A stretch of 64,000 nt of DNA from Norana najaformis (taxonomy: Eukaryota; Annelida; Clitellata; Crassiclitellata; Hormogastridae), in assembly GCA_964023275.1 (NCBI GenBank), contig OZ029923.1, forward strand, positions 4,353,729-4,417,728. The letters run 5' to 3'. Of the stretch, positions 58,560 to 64,000 are shown one piece after another. The notes beneath the pieces were generated by a model, which worked only from the letters and a program-made list of their open reading frames with translations, was not told the origin of the DNA and made no database searches. Position numbers and translations under genes: made by a program. Each line of letters opens with the position of its first letter. The first letter of the stretch is position 1.

Positions 58560-58735
58560 CTTTCGTAATCGTAAACTCGAGATTCTACTGCGCCCAACGA
58601 CAGCTAAGTCGTGGGAACCAGCTTATTCACAGGCGCTCAGTCAAAACAAAATCGATAGGCAGGAAGGGTTCGGTTCCAGGACAAGAGTCAAGAGTCAGAC
58701 AGGCAGGGAGACAGACGGCTACGGTGGGTCACCAT
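58560..58735 (-). mobile_element. REP-B copy
   Basis: TCGTAATCGTAAACTCGAGA, GCGCCCAACGACAGCTAAGT, AACCAGCTTATTCACAGGCG, CAAAACAAAATCGATAGGCA, AGACGGCTACGGTGGGT. Confidence 0.85.
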
Positions 58736-59214
58736 GGGCGCTGATTGGATATATTGGTGAATATATAATTGTGCATATATAGGCCCTGAATACGTCCTTC
58801 TTTAAGACTTCCATGGCCGACTGGATTGGAGGCAGGGCAGCTAATCGTTTTATGGACTCGGCTGCATAAGTGATTATTGATGGAGTTTTGAAAAGTAGAG
58901 ATGAATAAATAAATAGTAATGGTAGATGAAAAGGCGCTTAGACGTATATTCCGAAGGCATCGACTGATCATCGCAAACACCTGGCCAAGCAACAAGCGTC
59001 GAAAGAACTAACACAACAGGTGCAACATGACAACCACCACCCCCCAATCGATACATGTCATACACATATATAAACATGTAAATATGTAAACATGTAAATA
59101 TGTAGACATGTAAATATGTCTGTCTATGCAAATACATAGGCATACATACATAGATAATGACTAATATATATGCATACATATAAAAGCAACGAATATATTT
59201 ATTTCATGATAAAT
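58736..59214. other. No recognisable gene
   Basis: Low-copy sequence with a small tandem of AAACATGTAAATATGT-like units at 59,073-59,120. Confidence 0.4.
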
Positions 59215-59372
59215 CAGGTATTTATATGACGCTTTTTTACGAATTCACCTCAAAAGCGCGGGTATCTAGGAAAAAGGTTAGTCTTCAATTGTTTGCGAAT
59301 TGGAATACGAAAAAGAGTTCCTCAAAGCTGGTGGTAGTGAAATCCATAGACGTGGAGCACCATGTGAAAATG
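59215..59372 (-). pseudogene. LINE 3' end with readable C-terminal motif
   Basis: In reverse the frame encodes HGAPRLWISLPPALRNSFSY then SNSQTIED and a stop, the 'P.LWN.LP..LR.S' motif of L2/CR1-type LINE proteins. It is followed by ACCCGCGCTTTTGAGGTGAA and GCGTCATATAAATACCTG. This is a 5'-truncated dead copy. The 3' part is shared with 36,600-36,680. Confidence 0.8.
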
Positions 59373-59993
59373 CACGAAATGCTGGTGAAATGCACGAAAA
59401 ATTATACATTAAATATGTACCATATAGGATACATACGTAATGTAAATTATATAACCTATGCATGTATGTAATTTTCGCTGGGCGCATTGCTCAACAGACA
59501 CGCGTTCGGAACCCGGCGAATAATTCCCTCTCTGTTCTGCTTCTTGATTTTCCATTCTGACTCGCTGACAGGTGCTCGATCAAACGAACTCGAAGACTAT
59601 GCCATATCCTCAAACGACCATCAATCCATTTTCGCAGATGGCGCCAGGCTAGATCGATGATAATATGTTGCCTAGAGCGTCTTTCCACCGTACCGGAAGT
59701 GCTCATTCGGATTTCTTAGGGCCGGCTCGGAGTCTACGTGAAGTGACGTTGAAAGACGGTGCTAAACGTTCGTTCGACCCCCGAGATCTGTCGCTATTTA
59801 TAACTTGTTTATTCTCAGGCGGTGAATTTGTACGTTCCTTTGAAATGATATTGTTGTCGTGGTGCTACTGTTGTGGATGACTGAAGAAAATGCTTTATGA
59901 CCCGGGACTTTATTCCGTCTGCATTCAGACATGTTCCTGAACACTGGCTTTGACGGATCAATAGCCCCGTGAGAGGTTAATAACAGATTATTA
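59373..59993. other. No recognisable gene
   Basis: Low-copy sequence containing CGCAGATGGCGCCAGGC and several CpGs. Frames without recognisable motifs. Confidence 0.4.
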
Positions 59994-60400
59994 AGTGCTG
60001 AACCTCTGGGAAAACTCTTACGCACTGAACCTCTGGGCAAACTGTTACGTACTGAACCTTTGGGAAAACTGTTACGTACTGAACCTCTGGGAAAACTCTT
60101 ACGCACTGAACCTCTGGGAAAACTCTTACGCACTGAACCTTTGGGAAAACTCTTACGCACTGAACCTCTGGGAAAACTCTTACGCACTGAACCTTTGAGA
60201 AAACTGTTACGCACTGAACCTTTGAGAAAACTGTTACGTACTGAACCTCTGGGAAAACTGTTACGTACTGAACCTCTGGAAAAACTGTTACGTACTGAAC
60301 CTCTGGAAAAACTGTTACGTACTGAACCTCTGGGAAAGCTGTTACGTACTGAACTTCTGGGAAAACTGTTACGTACTGAACCGTTGAGAAAACTGTTTTG
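59994..60400. repeat. 27-bp tandem repeat, about 15 units
   Basis: The unit is ACTGTTACGTACTGAACCTC plus TGGGAAA, with TTACGC and CTTACGC variants. As 27 is divisible by three, both strands stay open: plus GKLLRTEPL repeats over 116 codons and minus RSVRKSFPR- or VQYVTVFPE-type repeats. I regard these as artefacts. Confidence 0.95.
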
Positions 60401-60767
60401 TGCATTATGATAACGGCGCTATAGAAGTCATTAGTTAAAATTAGATGAGTGGCATGTCGATCAGGCATCTAGATTTGTATTCTTCAGGAGTTTAGCGACT
60501 CTGTAGCCGTTGGTTGGTCACGCCGTCTGAAACTTTGTAGCATTTAGCTTGCCAAAGGATGCAGTACATGGTTTTAAGGGGCAGAGACAGGACCCATCAG
60601 AGGGGTCCAGCAGGGTCATTTGGCCCAGGCCTCACATAGAGAAGAGGCCTCAGATTTTGAACAGTCTATATGATGTCATAATTATTAATATTTATTCACC
60701 TTTCTGTATTATAATTCACAACTGCGATTAAGTAGGTTTATGAACGGACTCTAAGAGAGATAGAGAT

Positions 60768-60769
<2 letters not shown>
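60401..60769. other. Spacer with REP-A 3' fragment
   Basis: GCATTATGATAACGGCGCTA then TAGAAGTCATTAG (60,402-60,435) is the REP-A end seen at 5,385. The rest is low-copy. Confidence 0.5.
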
Positions 60770-60844
<75 letters not shown>

Positions 60845-60845
60845 C
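60770..60845. repeat. (GATA)n-(GA)n microsatellite
   Basis: GATA repeats followed by GA repeats, about 310 bp upstream of the GPCR start codon. Confidence 0.97.
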
Positions 60846-61155
60846 AAACAGAGACATACAAAGGCAGACAGACAGACAGGCAGAGGGGCTGTTACAGTCA
60901 ATTGCGTTTCGGTTGAGAGAAATTGGGGGCGGCAGATTGGATGGGTTAGGGTAAGATAAGAGGAGAGGTTGAACTTTAATTTGAATGGAAAGCCCCAGTT
61001 GTGATAGGTAGAAGGACCTAGATGGTGTGATCTGTTACTCCTTGTTCTCATTTATTACACTTTTCATTTATGCTTCCTCTACTTCATTTTCGTGCCCTTC
61101 ATATCGCCTTAAACTGACAATCACCGTTCAACACAATAATAATGTTTCAGCGAAA

Positions 61156-62385
61156 ATGGCCGACTTCATCCCGGAAGTCACGACGTCGTCGTCCAACAGA
61201 ACTGATGACGTCACAGACAGCGCAGAAACTGCTGACGTCATGGACGTCACGTGGCTTCGGGCGGTGTTCATTTCTCTGTACGCAGTGATCGTGGTGCTAG
61301 GCGTTTCGGGAAACTCTCTCGTCGTTTACGTCGTCCTGCGCAATCCCTCGATGCAGACGATCACGAATTTGTTCATAACGAACCTGGCCGTCTCCGATGT
61401 GATGATGTGCCTTCTGGCCGTGCCCTTCACCCCCCTCTCGGCCTGGCTCAAGTCCTGGGTCTTCGGCGAGGCCCTATGTCACATCGTTCCCATGACACTT
61501 GGCGTCAGCGTATTCGTTTCGACGCTCACATCTACCGCAATTGCGGTTGATCGCTACTTCGTTATAGTTCATCCCTTCCGGAGTCGGCTGAAGCACGTGA
61601 CTTGCATCATTCTCATCGCCATCATCTGGATCGTGTCCTGCTCCATCTCGCTTCCGCTGGCCATCTACCAGAAGGTAACCCTGGAGCCGAAGGAGGATGT
61701 CTACGTCTGCACGGAGGAGTGGCCGGAGACGCATGCTCGTAGGTTCTTCACCTTCATCACACTCATCCTTCAGTACATCGTTCCGTGTGGCATCATCACC
61801 TTCTGCTACTGCAGGGTCTCGATCGCTCTCCGCGCTCGTGCTCGGTCCAAGATCGGAGCCGGAAGAACGAACCGCGAGCGACACCAGATGGAGATACGGC
61901 GCAAGAGACGTACGAACAAGATGCTCATCGCGATGGTCTCGATCTTCATCTGCTGCTGGCTCCCGTTGAACGTCATCTTCCTCGCATCGGAGTACTTCGG
62001 CAACGATATGGTCGTCTGGCGGTTCTACCACCTGCTCTTCTTCACCGCTCACGTCATTGCCATGAGCTCGACCGTTTACAACCCGTTTCTCTACGGCTGG
62101 ATGAACGACAACTTCAAGAAGGAGTTCCTCGAGGTCTTGCCTTGTCTGCTTCCGCTATCCTCGTCCTCTTCGAGGGGCAGGACGGACGACCGGCGCTCGA
62201 GACCCGAAGGAGGACCACAGGCCAACTACATCGCAATCAAGTCACAGATTCCCCTGAAGACCCGTCGCGGTTCGGCGCTCAATGGAAAGACGTTCTCGGA
62301 CGACACGGAGGCACTGTACCGTGTCGACGGTGAACAGGTCATTCTGGCTGACTGCGCCTTAAACGAAAACGACGGCGACGAATAG
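61156..62385 (+). CDS. Class A GPCR, short neuropeptide F / prolactin-releasing-peptide receptor type
   Basis: A 409-residue seven-transmembrane peptide receptor of the plasma membrane, encoded in one uninterrupted frame. Landmarks: an N-glycosylation site at N14 (NRT); TM1 with GN at 52-53; TM2 NLFITNLAVSD with D81; C108 before TM3, bonding C185 in the second loop; DRY at 132-134 (AIAVDRYFVIVHPFRSR); TM4 W158; CTEEWP in loop 2; TM5 P210; a basic third loop (RRKRRTNKMLIAM) leading to TM6 CCWLP (P270); TM7 NPFLY at 309-313; and a Ser/Arg-rich tail with C330 as a possible palmitoylation site. The WVFGEALCH, STLT.TAIAVDRYFVI and EEWP features fit arthropod sNPF receptors and vertebrate PrRP receptors better than NPY receptors. 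The frame is open upstream to 61,027 without an ATG. I chose ATG 61,156 (AAAATGG), which directly follows a TTTCAG acceptor-like site at 61,145-61,150, so a 5' UTR intron is possible. Confidence 0.93.
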   Translation: MADFIPEVTTSSSNRTDDVTDSAETADVMDVTWLRAVFISLYAVIVVLGVSGNSLVVYVVLRNPSMQTITNLFITNLAVSDVMMCLLAVPFTPLSAWLKSWVFGEALCHIVPMTLGVSVFVSTLTSTAIAVDRYFVIVHPFRSRLKHVTCIILIAIIWIVSCSISLPLAIYQKVTLEPKEDVYVCTEEWPETHARRFFTFITLILQYIVPCGIITFCYCRVSIALRARARSKIGAGRTNRERHQMEIRRKRRTNKMLIAMVSIFICCWLPLNVIFLASEYFGNDMVVWRFYHLLFFTAHVIAMSSTVYNPFLYGWMNDNFKKEFLEVLPCLLPLSSSSSRGRTDDRRSRPEGGPQANYIAIKSQIPLKTRRGSALNGKTFSDDTEALYRVDGEQVILADCALNENDGDE

Positions 62386-62429
62386 CAGTGGCTCGATGGC
62401 GCTATAACAATTAAGGACTGTGTCATTCC

Positions 62430-62710
62430 GGGTCATCGTGCAGCCAATGACTGCATTGAGGTCATCGTAGGGAATTGGGTCATTCAGGGGTCATCGTCGG
62501 GCCACCTTCTGAAACTGGGTCATTCAGGGTCACCTCGGGAACTGGGTCATTCCGGGGTCATCGTCGGATCGTCGTCGAGAAGTGGGCCATTACGAGGTCA
62601 TCTTGAAATTAACGATTGTAAGTGGATCATTCTGGGATCATCTTCGGAAACTGGGTCATTACGGGGTCATCGTGGGGTTAATGACTGCAACTGGCTTATT
62701 CTGAGTTCGC
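62430..62710. repeat. Degenerate minisatellite of AACTGGGTCATTCNGGGGTC
   Basis: About seven imperfect units with TGGGTCATTCAGGGGTCATC and ATCGTCGG, starting about 45 bp after the GPCR stop, so probably within its 3' UTR or immediate flank. Confidence 0.85.
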
Positions 62711-63484
62711 CGACAGGCCCCTGCGTAAAGTTGACTTCATTTCGTTGTAGTTAACTTTTGTTTTACATGAGACAATTGCTCGGTTTACTAGGAAGTTAGG
62801 TCACTAAACGTCTTGTCTTTATCTGCTTCAGGGCTGTATGAAGGAAAAAAGTTTCATTTTGTAAATATTACAGTGCTCGGTGTGGTTAATAACAAGGAAG
62901 AACTACGACGACCTTTTCTTCAATCCACCTGTTTTCCGATGATTTTTCTTACAATATTACCTGTCGTTGCAAATCTTCTTGCTCTTTTTCTACATTTTTC
63001 TACTTTCTAGGTTTCTCGTCTCAACCTTTTTTACTTTCCACTCAGTGCGAGTATTTTGGGGAAAGTTTCGGGGACAATATTGTGGGGCTTTGAATGGGTA
63101 AACCTCCCGCTTAAATGCGGCGCTGACCTGCTTAACTACACATGATCAATTTATACACTAATCGACAGAGCACAGGGCTAACAGTCATCGGGAGTACTCT
63201 GCTCTAAAGTCCCATAGCGACGCTGTCATAATGCACACAGCGCATCAGTGGACAGGAATCACGTGACTGTCAATATTTAAATCATACATAACTATACTTA
63301 CTTACTTCAAATATAATTAATATAAAGACTTCTATAGCGCCGTTATCATGATATGTAGGGCTGTATATGTAACGCCTGTTAAAAATCTCAAAAAGACGCT
63401 AGTGATCTTTGAGTGCTAACAATGGTTTTCAGTTTAGCCTGTCTTTGCGGTCACCGGTGCCAAGTCGCCAAGAATCTATCGTCT
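62711..63484. other. No recognisable gene
   Basis: AT-rich flank of the GPCR. It contains CTTCTATAGCGCCGTTATCA at 63,328 and CATAGCGACGCTGTCATAAT at 63,212, both REP-D-like starts. I see no clear AATAAA close to the stop codon. Confidence 0.45.
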
Positions 63485-63615
63485 CAAATAAGGGACGCTT
63501 GATTGAGATCTTGCCGAGCAACGCGGAGAGCACCGGGTTCAGTTCCCTCGAGACGGGTGGGGTCACAGTGTATCTTGGACTAGTTCTCCATGCTTAGCGC
63601 CATTGTTCGATGCGT
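63485..63615 (+). mobile_element. SINE-1 copy, decayed
   Basis: TTGATTGAGATCTTGCCGAG, AACGCGGAGAGCACC, box B GGGTTCAGTTCC, then AGCGCCATTGTTCGATGCG, in SINE-1 order with the middle shortened. Confidence 0.6.
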
Positions 63616-63627
63616 GTGTGCGATACA

Positions 63628-64000
63628 GTCTCACATACATACATACATACATACATACATACATACATACATACATACATACATACATACACACACATAC
63701 ATACATACATACATACACGCACACATACATACATACATACATACATACACACACATACATACATACATACATACATACATCCATCCATACATACATACAT
63801 ACATACATACATCCATCCATACATAACACATACATACACACTTACATCCATACATACACACTTACATCCATACAAATACGTACACACATACACACGTACA
63901 TACATACATGCATGTATACAAACATACACACATGCATACATGCATACATCCATACATAACACATACACACTTACATCCATACAAATACGTACACACATAC
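63628..64000. repeat. (CATA)n microsatellite, runs off window
   Basis: CATA repeats with ACACAC and CATCCATC variants to the window end. At the right, a block of about 130 bp (TACATAACACATACATACAC ... ACTTACATCCATACAAATAC) is duplicated. Confidence 0.97.

Noticed and set aside
59977-60468. 163-codon minus-strand and 116-codon plus-strand repeat proteins
   Set aside because: A by-product of a 27-bp period open in several frames. No signal peptide, and no conserved flank.
61027-61155. Upstream extension of the GPCR frame by 43 codons
   Set aside because: It has no ATG (the first codon would be GTG), includes a TTTCAG acceptor-like site just before ATG 61,156, and reads like non-coding sequence.

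Overview
The window looks like nuclear DNA of a marine invertebrate animal. It has one intact GPCR gene and one exon of a phosphatase gene, both with animal-type features (Kozak-type start contexts, splice-site-like sequences), set in a very repeat-rich background. There are no bacterial operons, Shine-Dalgarno sites or phage-like genes. The repeat families (tRNA-derived SINEs, LINE 3' ends, MITEs, very long tetranucleotide tracts) fit an echinoderm, hemichordate, mollusc or other lophotrochozoan. I cannot name the species from sequence alone.

Layout. At the extreme left (1-352, minus strand) is an exon of a dual-specificity phosphatase, cut by the window edge just before its catalytic HCxxGxxR loop. 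From about 0.4 to 61 kb I find no intact gene. This stretch is a mosaic of dispersed repeats: three tRNA-derived SINE families, called SINE-1, SINE-2 and SINE-3 here; five further dispersed families, REP-A, B, C, D and F; several broken LINE 3' ends whose C-terminal protein motifs are still readable; TIR elements including a 383-bp element with a perfect 10-bp target duplication; large inverted repeats; tandem arrays with 27, 39, 41, 48, 74, about 95, about 110, 150 and about 210-bp periods; and many microsatellites, including an uninterrupted 430-bp CTGT tract. At 61,156-62,385 (plus strand) lies the only complete gene, an uninterrupted 409-residue class A GPCR resembling short neuropeptide F / prolactin-releasing-peptide receptors. 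A degenerate GGGTCATC minisatellite follows it, and the window ends in a CATA tract.

The two genes share no obvious pathway and are about 61 kb apart. Most long open frames in the window are translations of microsatellites or minisatellites and should not be read as proteins. The main interest lies in how the repeats are built: SINEs inserted into microsatellites, SINE parts amplified in tandem, microsatellites sitting inside inverted repeats, and a short GCGC-containing motif (TATAGCGCC / GGCGCTATA) shared by otherwise unrelated families.
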